Assembly (NCBI GenBank): GCA_905210875.1 | Contig: CAJLYN010000006.1 | Span: forward strand, 1 to 27,808 | Direction: 5' to 3' | DNA from: an uncultured Bacteroides sp. | GTDB taxonomy: Bacteria; Bacteroidota; Bacteroidia; Bacteroidales; UBA11471 | Length of the DNA: 27,808 bases | Shown here: positions 14,968 to 23,209 of the stretch, in pieces | Position numbering within the stretch: position 1 is the first letter of the stretch | Layout of the letters: each line of letters starts with the position of its first letter | Made by a program: the position numbers and the translations under genes | The notes under the pieces: model-generated | What the model saw: the letters and a program-made list of their open reading frames with translations, nothing else | Told to the model about the DNA's origin: nothing | The model's database searches: none

Positions 14968-15453
14968 ATGAAAAAGCCCCTCACCCCCGAAGAAGCCCTT
15001 TACCGGGCAGCCGCCCTCTGCTCCACCGCCGAACGGTGCGCAAGCGAAATCGAAGAGAAACTCTCCCGCTGGGGGGTAGCGGCCCCGGATATACGCCGCA
15101 TCGTCGCACACCTCCGCGAAGAGGGATACATCGACGAGGCCCGATACTGCCGCAGCTTTGTACACGACAAAATACAATTCGACCGCTGGGGCCGCCTGAA
15201 AATCTGCGCCGCCCTGCGGCAAAAGAGGCTACCCGATGCAGCCGTGGCCGACGCCCTTGCCCTCATCGACGAGACCTCCTACCGCCAGCTGCTGTGGGAA
15301 CTCATCGACCGCAAACGCCAACAGCTCGACGGCTCCGACCCGCGAGCCGACAAGGCAAAGCTCCTGCGTTTCGCCCTCTCGCGTGGCTTCGAAACGGGTA
15401 TAATATTTTCGATCTTGGGAAGGGACGACTATGACGACACCTGCGACGATTAA
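14968..15453 (+). CDS. recX: RecX family regulatory protein
   Basis: 161 residues from the ATG 10 nt after the prmC stop; the open frame runs further upstream inside prmC, but MKKPLTPEEALYRAAALCSTAERCASEIEEKL is the natural RecX start. RecX proteins are all-helical, built of three-helix repeats, and modulate RecA filaments, usually by inhibiting them. The family pattern is present: CSxxERCxxEIxxKLxxWG, IVAHLREEGYIDEARYCRSFVHDKIQFDRWGRLKICAALRQKRL, then ALSRGFETGIIFSIL. The central RWGRLKICAALRQKRL helix is the most conserved part. The last 23 nt overlap comF. recA itself is not in the window, and no LexA-type operator is evident. Confidence 0.9.
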   Translation: MKKPLTPEEALYRAAALCSTAERCASEIEEKLSRWGVAAPDIRRIVAHLREEGYIDEARYCRSFVHDKIQFDRWGRLKICAALRQKRLPDAAVADALALIDETSYRQLLWELIDRKRQQLDGSDPRADKAKLLRFALSRGFETGIIFSILGRDDYDDTCDD

Positions 15454-16126
15454 CCATCTGCTCGACCTCTTTTTCCCCCGGCTGTGCGCCGTGTGCGGAA
15501 GAAGGCTGACCGGCAGCGAACAGCACCTGTGCCTGCACTGCCTGCAACACCTGCCACGCACCTCGTTCCACCGCGAAGAGAGCCACGCCATGGAGCAATT
15601 GTTCCGCGGGAAAATCGACATCGACAGCGCTTTTGCCCTGTTCTACTCCTCGCCCCACTCCCCCTACCGCAACCTGCTGCACTACATCAAATACCACGAC
15701 GGGAAAGCGTGTGCCCGCTATCTGGGGCAACTCTATGCCCGGGAACTCTGCGCCGACAACCGGCTCGACGGCATCGACACGCTCATACCCGTCCCCCTGC
15801 ACCGCGTACGTCTGCGGGAACGGGGTTACAACCAGAGCGAATGGATAGCCCGCGGCATTGCCGACGTCAGCGGCATCGCCATCGACACCCTCAGCCTCGT
15901 GCGCCGGAAACACAACCCGTCGCAGACCCGCCTTTCACTCTACGACCGCTGGCTCAACACCCGCGACATCTTCGCCCTCTCGCCCCGGCACAGCTGCACC
16001 GGCCGGCACATTCTCCTTGTCGACGACATCGTCACGACAGGTGCCACTCTGCTGGCCTGCGCACAAGCTTTGCAGGCGGCACAACCCGCGAGTCTTTCGC
16101 TGCTCACCCTCTCATTTGCCCGATAA
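15431..16126 (+). CDS. comF: ComF family phosphoribosyltransferase-like protein
   Basis: 231 residues. The N-terminus has a zinc-ribbon pair, CAVCGRRL and CLHC (C-x2-C twice, about residues 19-38), then the ComF core with LLHYIKYHDGKACARYLGQLYA, IPVPLHRVRLRERGYNQSEWIARGIA, and the PRPP-type motif HILLVDDIVTTGATLLACAQAL near residue 195. In transformable bacteria ComF helps single-stranded DNA entry; in most Bacteroidales its role is unproved, and a nucleotide-salvage or DNA-uptake function is inferred from the family. It overlaps recX by 23 nt, which suggests tight co-expression. The pairing with recX is at least consistent with handling of incoming single-stranded DNA. Confidence 0.92.
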   Translation: MTTPATINHLLDLFFPRLCAVCGRRLTGSEQHLCLHCLQHLPRTSFHREESHAMEQLFRGKIDIDSAFALFYSSPHSPYRNLLHYIKYHDGKACARYLGQLYARELCADNRLDGIDTLIPVPLHRVRLRERGYNQSEWIARGIADVSGIAIDTLSLVRRKHNPSQTRLSLYDRWLNTRDIFALSPRHSCTGRHILLVDDIVTTGATLLACAQALQAAQPASLSLLTLSFAR

Positions 16127-16155
16127 AAATCGGCACGCGAAATTCCTCATTTTAT

Positions 16156-16186
16156 TTTTTTTATCTCATTCTTTATATTATCTTTG
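16156..16186 (+). promoter_or_regulatory. Promoter of pyrE-argH unit
   Basis: TATCTTTG (16179-16186) is a full match to the -7 consensus, with a T-rich -33 region (TTT near 16156-16158). Predicted start near 16190 gives a leader of about 73 nt before pyrE. Confidence 0.7.
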
Positions 16187-16262
16187 TGTGCCATAAAACG
16201 TTGGCTCTATAACATCAACCATATACAACAATCCCTATACCTACCGAATAAAACATACGATT

Positions 16263-16901
16263 ATGAAAACATTGGAGCGTTTAGTTGCCGAGAAATTACT
16301 GAAAATCAGTGCAGTAAAATTACAACCCGCCCTTCCGTTCACTTGGGCGTCGGGTTGGAAATCGCCTATTTACACCGACAACCGGAAAACGCTATCATAC
16401 CCCGCCATACGGAGCTTCATCAAAATAGAACTGTGCCGCCTCATCATGGAGCGGTTTGAAAACATCGATGCCATCGCCGGTGTAGCCACTGGAGCCATAG
16501 CCCAGGGCGCTCTCATTGCCGAGCAACTGGGACTTCCCTACGTTTATGTGCGTTCGGCACCCAAAGACCACGGACTCGAAAACCTCATCGAGGGCAATCT
16601 CATTCCGGGCCAGCGTGTCGTTGTCATCGAAGACCTCATCTCCACCGGCGGCAGCAGCCTCAAAGCCGTTGAAGCCATTCGCAACGTAGGCTGCGAAGTA
16701 GTGGGCATGGCCGCCATCTTCTCCTACCGCTTCCCCGTTGCCGAAGAGCGCTTCAAAGCTGCCAAAGTAGACGTCATTACCCTCAGCAATTACGAAGCCG
16801 TGCTCGAAGCCGCCCTGCAAACCGGCTATATCTCCGACGGAGATCTCGAAACATTAAAAGAGTGGCGCAAAGACCCCGCTTCGTGGAATGCCGGAAAATA
16901 A
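16263..16901 (+). CDS. pyrE: Orotate phosphoribosyltransferase
   Basis: PyrE joins orotate to PRPP to make orotidine 5'-phosphate, the fifth step of pyrimidine synthesis. The 212-residue protein has the substrate-loop region SGWKSPIYTDNRKTLSYP (residues 30-47), IAGVATGAIAQGALIAEQLGLPYVYVRSAPKDHG with the catalytic-loop Lys, and the PRPP motif VVVIEDLISTGGSSLK near residue 120. Length and motifs are normal. It has its own promoter and is followed by a SRPBCC gene after 30 nt, then argH. Linking pyrimidine and arginine genes is common because both pathways draw on carbamoyl phosphate. Confidence 0.97.
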   Translation: MKTLERLVAEKLLKISAVKLQPALPFTWASGWKSPIYTDNRKTLSYPAIRSFIKIELCRLIMERFENIDAIAGVATGAIAQGALIAEQLGLPYVYVRSAPKDHGLENLIEGNLIPGQRVVVIEDLISTGGSSLKAVEAIRNVGCEVVGMAAIFSYRFPVAEERFKAAKVDVITLSNYEAVLEAALQTGYISDGDLETLKEWRKDPASWNAGK

Positions 16902-16931
16902 TTATCCAACCTCTCAAACCCACCGTTAGCG

Positions 16932-17345
16932 ATGACCTCTTTTGAAAGCCCCGTCAAAACCATAGCCGCCAATGTCGAGACCGTTTTCGAGACCTTGTCG
17001 GACCTCTCCAATCTCGAACGCCTGCGCGACAGACTTCCCGAAGACAAAATCTCCAACTTCCGTTGCGACCGCGACAATTGCAGTTTCTCGGCCAGTCCGG
17101 CCGGGAATATTGCCATTCGCATCGTAGAGAGAGAACCCAACAAGACCATCAAACTCGAAACGGTAGAGTCGCCCGTGCCCTTCTTCATCTGGATACAGTT
17201 GCTTCCCACCCCCGAAGACAACACGGCCATGAAGCTCACCCTCCGCGCCGAACTCAATCCCTTCATACGCGGCATGATATCCAAGCCGCTGCAAGAAGGC
17301 ATCAACAAAATTGCCGAGGCTATAACCCTCATACCTTTTGACTAA
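16932..17345 (+). CDS. SRPBCC-family (START-like) protein
   Basis: 137 residues, cytosolic, with no signal peptide. The pattern SFESPVKTIAANVETVFETLSDLSNLERLRDRLPE, followed by alternating strands (CSFSASPAGNIAIRIVEREPNKTIKLETVESPVPFFIWIQLLP, TAMKLTLRAELNPFIRGMI) and a long C-terminal helix (SKPLQEGINKIAEAI), is the helix-grip fold of polyketide-cyclase/START-like proteins. Such proteins bind small hydrophobic ligands, but no specific ligand can be named. In many Bacteroidales a similar small gene sits between pyrE and argH. Spacing (30 nt after pyrE, 14 nt before argH) indicates one operon. Confidence 0.87.
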   Translation: MTSFESPVKTIAANVETVFETLSDLSNLERLRDRLPEDKISNFRCDRDNCSFSASPAGNIAIRIVEREPNKTIKLETVESPVPFFIWIQLLPTPEDNTAMKLTLRAELNPFIRGMISKPLQEGINKIAEAITLIPFD

Positions 17346-17359
17346 AAGCAACCGACGAC

Positions 17360-18700
17360 ATGGCACAGAAACTTTGGGAAAAGAACGTTCAGGTCGATGC
17401 CGACATCGACCGCTTCACTGTGGGGCGCGACCGTGAGATGGACCTCTACCTCGCCCCCTACGACATACTAGGCTCCATAGCCCACATCACGATGCTCGAA
17501 AGCATCGGGCTCCTCACCCGCGACGAACTCGACGCACTCATCACCGAGCTGCGACACATCTATGCCGTGGCCGAGGCCGGACAATTCGTCATCGAAGACG
17601 GAGTCGAAGATGTACATTCGCAGGTCGAACTCATGCTCACCCGCCGGCTGGGCGACATCGGCAAGAAGATACACAGCGGCCGCAGCCGCAACGACCAGGT
17701 GCTGGTCGACTTGAAACTCTTCATACGGTCGGCACTGCAACAAATCGTAGAACTTACCGACCGGCTCTTTGCCACCCTCATTGCCCAAAGCGAGAAATAC
17801 AAGGCGGTACTCATGCCGGGCTACACTCACCTGCAAGTGGCCATGCCCTCGTCGTTCGGACTATGGTTCGGTGCCTATGCCGAGAGTCTCGTCGACGACC
17901 TCACCGTGTTACAGGCCGCCTACCGGGTGAGCAACCGCAACCCGTTGGGTTCGGCAGCCGGCTACGGCTCGTCGTTTCCCCTCAATCGCAGCCTCACCAC
18001 GCAGTTGCTGGGCTTCGACTCGATGAACTACAACGTGGTCTACGCCCAGATGGGCCGCGGAAAGACCGAACGCATCGTAGCCTCGGCGCTGGCCTCCATC
18101 GCCGCCACCCTCTCCAAACTGGCCTTCGACGCCTGCCTGTTCAATTCGCAGAACTTCGGCTTCATCAAGCTGCCCGACGCCTACACCACGGGGTCGAGCA
18201 TCATGCCCCATAAGAAAAATCCCGACGTATTTGAGCTCACGCGGGCCAAATGCAACAAGATACAGGCGCTGCCTTACCAAATCACCCTTATCGCCAACAA
18301 CCTGCCGTCGGGCTACTTCCGCGACCTGCAAATCATCAAGGAGGTATTCCTCCCCTCGTTTGACGAACTGAAAGACTGCCTGCACATGGTCGACCAAATG
18401 ATGAGCCGCATCACCGTCAACGAACACATACTCGACGACAAACGATACGACCCCATATTCAGCGTCGAAGAGGTAAACCGCCTCACCCTCGCAGGTACCC
18501 CCTTCCGCGATGCCTACAAGCAGGTGGGGCTGCGCATCGAGGCCGGCGACTTCACCCCCGACAAGAATTTGCACCACACCCACGAAGGCAGCATCGGGAA
18601 CCTCTGCAACGAGCAGATTGCCTCACTCGAAAAGCAGATTGTAGAGAGTTTCGATTTCGAGAAAACCCAATCGGCTTTCAACGCCCTGCTGGGCCGCTAA
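17360..18700 (+). CDS. argH: Argininosuccinate lyase
   Basis: ArgH cleaves argininosuccinate to arginine and fumarate, the last step of arginine synthesis. The 446-residue protein has the fumarase/aspartase superfamily blocks: DVHSQVELMLTRRLGDIGKKIHSGRSRNDQV (about residues 82-112), MPGYTHLQVAMPSSFG with the catalytic His near 155, the signature GSSIMPHKKNPDVFELTRAK near 280, and YFRDLQIIKE. All active-site elements appear intact. The start ATG is 14 nt after the SRPBCC stop. Homologues in this order are often of this slightly short length. A Rieske-like lipoprotein gene follows after 15 nt. Confidence 0.97.
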   Translation: MAQKLWEKNVQVDADIDRFTVGRDREMDLYLAPYDILGSIAHITMLESIGLLTRDELDALITELRHIYAVAEAGQFVIEDGVEDVHSQVELMLTRRLGDIGKKIHSGRSRNDQVLVDLKLFIRSALQQIVELTDRLFATLIAQSEKYKAVLMPGYTHLQVAMPSSFGLWFGAYAESLVDDLTVLQAAYRVSNRNPLGSAAGYGSSFPLNRSLTTQLLGFDSMNYNVVYAQMGRGKTERIVASALASIAATLSKLAFDACLFNSQNFGFIKLPDAYTTGSSIMPHKKNPDVFELTRAKCNKIQALPYQITLIANNLPSGYFRDLQIIKEVFLPSFDELKDCLHMVDQMMSRITVNEHILDDKRYDPIFSVEEVNRLTLAGTPFRDAYKQVGLRIEAGDFTPDKNLHHTHEGSIGNLCNEQIASLEKQIVESFDFEKTQSAFNALLGR

Positions 18701-18715
18701 AAACAGTCTCGCACC

Positions 18716-19213
18716 ATGTCACACCGCAACGTCGCCCGTCACCTGCTCTGTTGCTTGCTGCTCGCCATGTCGTACCTCCTGTCGGGGTGCGACAACTACG
18801 ACGACCAGCGACTGCCCGCCCGCCCCGTACACATAGAGATATACGCGGCCCAATGGAGCGTCTACGGCGTACACGGGTACATGGAGTGGCAGACCTTTGT
18901 CAAGAACTCGCTGCCCAAAGGTTTCTCCTGGCCGGCCAACAGCTATACAGGGTTCGGTGGCGTACTGCTCATCGGCGGCCTCAACAACCAACTCCTTGCC
19001 TACGACATGGCCTGCCCCATAGAGTGCAAAAGCAACGTGCAGGTAACCATCGACGAAGAAGCCGGCATAGCCGTGTGCAAAGCTTGCGGCTCGACCTACG
19101 ACGTATTCAACGGCTACGGGCAACCCCTCTCGGGCCGTGCCCAGGAAAAGAAATACGGACTGACCTCCTATCAGGTAACCTACACCTCGACCGGCTACCT
19201 CATCACCCGGTAA
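18716..19213 (+). CDS. Rieske-like lipoprotein lacking the histidine ligands
   Basis: 165 residues. It opens with a lipoprotein signal (LLSGC, Cys25), so it is probably anchored on a membrane. The C-terminal half has the Rieske layout: AYDMACPIECKSNV (Cys100, Cys104), then VCKACGSTYDVFNGYGQPLSGRA (Cys121, Cys124). Box 2 of a Rieske protein is C-P-x-H-G-S; here His is replaced by Cys124. In box 1 the C-x-H pair becomes Cys100-x3-Cys104. A Cys4 site (zinc, rubredoxin-like iron, or an all-Cys 2Fe-2S cluster) is more likely than a true Rieske centre. The final gene of the pyrE-argH run, it ends before a hairpin. Similar genes occur in other Bacteroidales; no function is known to me. Confidence 0.82.
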   Translation: MSHRNVARHLLCCLLLAMSYLLSGCDNYDDQRLPARPVHIEIYAAQWSVYGVHGYMEWQTFVKNSLPKGFSWPANSYTGFGGVLLIGGLNNQLLAYDMACPIECKSNVQVTIDEEAGIAVCKACGSTYDVFNGYGQPLSGRAQEKKYGLTSYQVTYTSTGYLITR

Positions 19214-19236
19214 AATTTTCATCTATATCCAACGAC

Positions 19237-19273
19237 TGCGGCGGGAAAAGCATAAAAAACTTTTCCCGCCGCA
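19237..19273. terminator. Long hairpin between convergent operons
   Basis: A perfect 14-bp GC-rich stem (19237-19250 with 19260-19273) around a 9-nt loop lies between the Rieske-like gene and the end of the efflux operon. There is no clear T run on either side. Position favours a bidirectional terminator. Confidence 0.6.
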
Positions 19274-19302
19274 GCGCATGATAGTTGTCCATATACCGAG
19301 AT

Positions 19303-20406
19303 TCAGGCACTCTTCTTATAACTGACAACAGCCCACACACTCAGTACCACGGCAAAGGTGCAGAGTGCGAAAAATTGCGGGAGCAGTTCCATGAAACCGC
19401 TGCCTTTGAGATAGACCTGCCGCATGACCTGCATGAAATATTTCAACGGGTTGATGGCCGTTATTACCTGTGCCCATTGCGGCATACTCGACACGGGGGT
19501 AAACAATCCGCTCATGAGAATAAAGACCATGATGAAGAAAAACATCACAAACATGGCCTGCTGTATGGTATCGGAGTAGTTGGAGATGACCAGCCCCATG
19601 CCCGATACCAGCCAGATGTAGACCGTGGTAAAGAGATAGATGGTCAGCAGGCTGCCTGTGGGATAAATGCCATAAACAAGTGCCGCGAGAGCCATGCAGA
19701 GCGAGAGTACGACAAAACCGATAATCCAGTAGGGAATGAGTTTGGCCAGCACAAAGAGTGTCTTGGGCACAGGAGTAACGTTGATTTGTTCTATCGTGCC
19801 CGACTCCTTCTCGGCCACGATATTGAGGGCCGGCAGGAAACCGGCCAGTAGAGTCATGAGCATGACCATGAGTGCCGGTAGCATGAAAACCTTGTAATCG
19901 AGCCGCGGGTTAAAGCGGAAAGACGACTCCACCTTGAAGACCGACGAGAGAGCCGGAAGTCCGTTCTCGGCCCGCAAATCGGCCGAATAGTCAGCCACAA
20001 TCGCCGTCATGTACGACGTGGCCAGTCCGCCCTTGGTCCCGTTCACCGCGTTGGCGGCCAGGAGGAGACGGCCCGTCTCGCCCCGCATCAGGTCGCGCTC
20101 AAAGCCCGAGGGTATCTCCATAATCATGTCGGCATCGCCCCGCTCGACAGCCGGCATGGCCCCGTCGTATGAAGCCGATGAACCGGAGAGCCGGAAATAG
20201 CCCGAAGAGACCACCTTCTGCACCAGCCGTTCCGAGAGGGTGGAACGGTCGCGGTCTACCACATGGAGCTTCACGTTCTTTATCTCCTGGTCGGCCGCCC
20301 ACGGGAAGACAAACATCACCAGCAGGGTGAGCATGACGATGAGGCGGGGGATCACCTTGTCGCGAGACAGCTGCTTAAACTCTTTTTCTATCAAGAACTT
20401 CAACAT
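19303..20406 (-). CDS. ABC-2 type permease of efflux system (YbhR-like)
   Basis: 367 residues, inner-membrane permease of the ABC-2 family. It has one N-terminal transmembrane helix (about 22-40, PRLIVMLTLLVMFVFPWA), a large periplasmic domain (about 41-180), and five further helices (about 180-360), including GFLPALNIVAEKESGTIEQINVTPV, the EKExGTxE-type loop typical of this family. It ends the operon, just after a second permease (6-nt gap). Together they should form the heterodimeric membrane channel driven by the two ATPases upstream in the operon. The E. coli counterpart is YbhR or YbhS. Which substrates are moved is unknown. Confidence 0.88.
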   Translation of the reverse strand: MLKFLIEKEFKQLSRDKVIPRLIVMLTLLVMFVFPWAADQEIKNVKLHVVDRDRSTLSERLVQKVVSSGYFRLSGSSASYDGAMPAVERGDADMIMEIPSGFERDLMRGETGRLLLAANAVNGTKGGLATSYMTAIVADYSADLRAENGLPALSSVFKVESSFRFNPRLDYKVFMLPALMVMLMTLLAGFLPALNIVAEKESGTIEQINVTPVPKTLFVLAKLIPYWIIGFVVLSLCMALAALVYGIYPTGSLLTIYLFTTVYIWLVSGMGLVISNYSDTIQQAMFVMFFFIMVFILMSGLFTPVSSMPQWAQVITAINPLKYFMQVMRQVYLKGSGFMELLPQFFALCTFAVVLSVWAVVSYKKSA

Positions 20407-20412
20407 GAGCGC

Positions 20413-21522
20413 TCAGTTTAGACGGACATTAAATTTTTTCAGACTCAGCACCACGAGTACCGTCGCCATACCCGTCAGGATTCCCAGTTCGGTAAGGACA
20501 TACTCGATGCCCACACCCTGCACCATAATCTTCTTCATGGCCTCGACATACCAGCGTGCCGGTACCACGGCCGATACCCACTGCAAGACCGCAGGCATGC
20601 TCTCGATGGGGAAAATAAGTCCCGAGAGCAGCATGGTGGGCATCATCAGCCCCATGCCCGACACCAGTATGGCTGCCATCTGCGTATCGACCATCGTAGA
20701 GATGAAGAGCCCGAGCGAGAGCGATAGAAAGATGTAGACAAGCGAGAGGAGCAGGAGTGTAAAGAGACTGCCGGCTACCGGCACATGGAGCACAAAGACC
20801 GAGAGCAGCAGTATGGTGGCCAGATTGACCATCGACAGTACCAAATAAGGTACCGACTTCGAGAGAATGATGTAGATGGGCTTCATGGGCGAGACAAGCA
20901 GCACCTCCATGGTGCCCGTCTCCTTTTCCCGAACGATGGCTATCGAGGTCATCATGGCACATATCTGCAACAAGATGAGCCCCATGATTCCCGGCACGAA
21001 ATAGTAGGAGCTCTGCAACTGCGGGTTGTAGAGCATCTTCACCTCGGACTGTATGGTGAAGGGCGGCGCCGTAGCGGCCAGCATGGCCGAGCGGGCATAG
21101 GAAGCAAGAATACCTTCGATATAGTTCACGATGAGCGAGGCCTGGTTGGGCTCGGTGCCGTCGGCAATAAGCTGCACGGCGGCTTCACCCGTGTGTTGCA
21201 GATTCTCGGCAAAATTCTCGCCGAAGACAATAACCAGATTGATGTGTCCGTACTTGAAGATGTCGTTGATGCGGGAGGCATCGTCGAGCATCTCGACAAC
21301 ATCGAAATAGGAGCTGGCCGCAATCTGTTCGGTTATCTGCCGGGTGACGGCATCTCTCGACGGGTCGTAGACCGCCACCTGCACATCTTTCACCTCGGAA
21401 GTGATGGCAAAGCCGAAGAGCAGAATCTGTGCCACCGGTATGCCCAGCAGGATAAGCATCGTGCGACGGTCGCGCACAATGTGGTAAAACTCCTTGACTA
21501 CAAATACCCAGAACTGTCTCAT
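20413..21522 (-). CDS. ABC-2 type permease of efflux system (YbhS-like)
   Basis: 369 residues, with the same plan as its neighbour: an N-terminal helix (about 22-42), a periplasmic domain (about 45-175), then a five-helix bundle. It contains IVREKETGTMEVLLVSPMKP, the canonical ABC-2 loop, and GLIFPIESMPAVLQWVSAVVPARWYVEAMKKI near the C-terminus. An AAAGGAG Shine-Dalgarno-like stretch lies before the ATG and overlaps the end of the upstream ATPase gene, indicating tight coupling. It is divergent enough from the other permease to suggest an old duplication and a heterodimer. Function is export of hydrophobic or cationic compounds by analogy with YbhGFSR. Confidence 0.9.
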   Translation of the reverse strand: MRQFWVFVVKEFYHIVRDRRTMLILLGIPVAQILLFGFAITSEVKDVQVAVYDPSRDAVTRQITEQIAASSYFDVVEMLDDASRINDIFKYGHINLVIVFGENFAENLQHTGEAAVQLIADGTEPNQASLIVNYIEGILASYARSAMLAATAPPFTIQSEVKMLYNPQLQSSYYFVPGIMGLILLQICAMMTSIAIVREKETGTMEVLLVSPMKPIYIILSKSVPYLVLSMVNLATILLLSVFVLHVPVAGSLFTLLLLSLVYIFLSLSLGLFISTMVDTQMAAILVSGMGLMMPTMLLSGLIFPIESMPAVLQWVSAVVPARWYVEAMKKIMVQGVGIEYVLTELGILTGMATVLVVLSLKKFNVRLN

Positions 21523-21525
21523 GAC

Positions 21526-22281
21526 TCAATCTCCTTTGCGGGTGGCCCGCCGCGCGAGACGGCGGAAGACCTCGTCCATCGTATCGACGCCAAACTGCCG
21601 GCGCAGGCGGGCCGGCGCGTCGAGCGCCTCGATGCGGCCGTCGACCATCATCGACACGCGGTCGCAATACTCGGCCTCGTCCATATAGTGCGTGGTTACA
21701 AAAACGGTAATGCCCCGCCCGGCCGCCTCATATATCATGCCCCAGAACTGGCGGCGCGTAACGGGGTCGACCCCGCCGGTGGGCTCGTCGAGAAAGACAA
21801 CCTTGGGGTCGTGGAATATCGACACCGAGAAGGCCAGTTTCTGTTTCCAGCCCAGGGGGAGCGATCTGACCGGCGTGTTGCGCTCCTGTTCCAACCCGAG
21901 CTCGTGCAGGATGCGTTCGGTCTTCGACTTTATCTCCCGCTCCTTCATGCCGTAGATGCCGCCGAAGAGACGCAGGTTTTCCCATACTTTGAGATCTTCG
22001 TAGAGAGAGAATTTCTGACTCATGTAGCCGATGTTCTTCTTCACCGCTTCGGATTGGCGGGCAATGTCGTATCCGGCCACAAAGCCCTCCCCCTCGGTGG
22101 GGCGGCTCAGTCCGCACAGCATGCGCATGGCCGTGGTCTTCCCGGCGCCGTTGGCCCCGAGGAAACCGAAAATCTCTCCGGCCGACACCTCGAACGAGAT
22201 GTGGTCGACGGCCGTGAAATCGCCAAACCGCTTGGTCAGCCCTACGGCCCTTATCACAGGATTATGCACGTTTTCCATCAT
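21526..22281 (-). CDS. ABC transporter ATPase with LPLGW signature (YbhF C-half-like)
   Basis: 251 residues, cytosolic ATP-binding subunit. Walker A is GANGAGKTT (near residue 40), Walker B VVFLDEPTGGVDP, and the H-loop is intact in FVTTHYMDEAEYCDR. The signature is LPLGWKQKLAF in place of LSGGQ, a variant known from the second half of E. coli YbhF-type ATPases. Its Met overlaps the end of the other ATPase gene by 20 nt, so the two are translated as a pair. It probably pairs with the upstream ATPase as a heterodimer; see the finding on asymmetric sites. Two adjacent Met codons make the start uncertain by one residue. Confidence 0.92.
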   Translation of the reverse strand: MMENVHNPVIRAVGLTKRFGDFTAVDHISFEVSAGEIFGFLGANGAGKTTAMRMLCGLSRPTEGEGFVAGYDIARQSEAVKKNIGYMSQKFSLYEDLKVWENLRLFGGIYGMKEREIKSKTERILHELGLEQERNTPVRSLPLGWKQKLAFSVSIFHDPKVVFLDEPTGGVDPVTRRQFWGMIYEAAGRGITVFVTTHYMDEAEYCDRVSMMVDGRIEALDAPARLRRQFGVDTMDEVFRRLARRATRKGD

Positions 22282-23188
22282 CGGGAGTTTTCGACAACAA
22301 CATAAAGCAGTCTTCGACCGTCGGCTCTATCTCCTCAACCCGCAGCGAGGAGTGGCCCCGTGCCGTGAGATAGGCCTCCAATGCCGCGGGGCAATCGTCG
22401 GCAGCGAAAGTTACATGGCAGGCCGCCCCGAAAGAGAAGGCCGTGCCCACCGGTGCATAGGCTCGCAGGTCGCGCAGCAGGTCGTGCATGCGCGATGAGG
22501 AGACGGCAAAAATCTTTCGCGGATAGGCGGCAACGATGCGGCGGGGTGTCTCGATTTTGAGGAAACGGCCCGCCTGAATGAGGGCGATGCGGTCGCAGAG
22601 CGATGCCTCGTCCATGTAAGGTGTAGACACGAGAATGGTGAGCCCGTCGGCCCGCAGGCGCATAAGCATTTCCCAGAACTCTTTCCGCGACACGGGGTCG
22701 ACACCGGTTGTCGGCTCGTCGAGAAAGAGTACCTCAGGCTTGTGTATCAGGGCACAGCAGAGGGCGAGCTTCTGTTTCATGCCACCCGACAGCTGGGCGG
22801 CCTTGCGGGTACTAAACGGTGCGAGTTGGCGGTAAATGTCGGCCACGAGATGGTAGTTGGCCTCGACCGTGGTATTAAACACCGAGGCAAAGAAGCGCAG
22901 ATTCTCCTCGACCGACAGGTCGCGGTACAGCGAGAACCGTCCGGGCATATAGCCCACCCGGCAGCGAATGGCCCGATACTCCTTCACCACATCGAGTCCA
23001 CACACCGAAGCACGGCCGGCATCGGCTGTCAGCAACGTTGTCAGAATACGGAAAAGGGTGGTTTTTCCGGCACCGTCGGGACCGATGATTCCGAATATTT
23101 CGCCCGGCGCCACCTCGAACGAGATGTTGTCGAGGGCCTTTACCGGGCCGTATGATTTACCGATGCCGGTTGCCGATACACGATTCAT
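22262..23188 (-). CDS. ABC transporter ATPase lacking the H-loop histidine (YbhF N-half-like)
   Basis: 308 residues: an ATPase domain (about 1-215) plus a C-terminal extension of some 90 residues. Walker A is GPDGAGKTT, the signature is the standard LSGGMKQKLAL, and Walker B is VLFLDEPTTGVDP. The switch position reads LVSTPYMDEASLCDR, so the H-loop His is replaced by Pro. E. coli YbhF carries both ATPase domains in one chain; here they are separate but overlapping genes. A strong AGGAGG ribosome-binding site lies about 9 nt before the ATG, and the HlyD gene ends 21 nt upstream. The C-terminal extension is probably regulatory or a dimer contact, but that is inference. Confidence 0.92.
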   Translation of the reverse strand: MNRVSATGIGKSYGPVKALDNISFEVAPGEIFGIIGPDGAGKTTLFRILTTLLTADAGRASVCGLDVVKEYRAIRCRVGYMPGRFSLYRDLSVEENLRFFASVFNTTVEANYHLVADIYRQLAPFSTRKAAQLSGGMKQKLALCCALIHKPEVLFLDEPTTGVDPVSRKEFWEMLMRLRADGLTILVSTPYMDEASLCDRIALIQAGRFLKIETPRRIVAAYPRKIFAVSSSRMHDLLRDLRAYAPVGTAFSFGAACHVTFAADDCPAALEAYLTARGHSSLRVEEIEPTVEDCFMLLSKTPDDGKRA

Positions 23189-23209
23189 GGGCTCTCCTCC
23201 TGAATGGGT

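Noticed and set aside
20785..22305. Plus-strand frame of about 500 codons across the permease and ATPase genes
   Set aside because: Antisense shadow of two well-supported transporter genes; no family signature and rich in His, Gly and Arg as expected of shadows.
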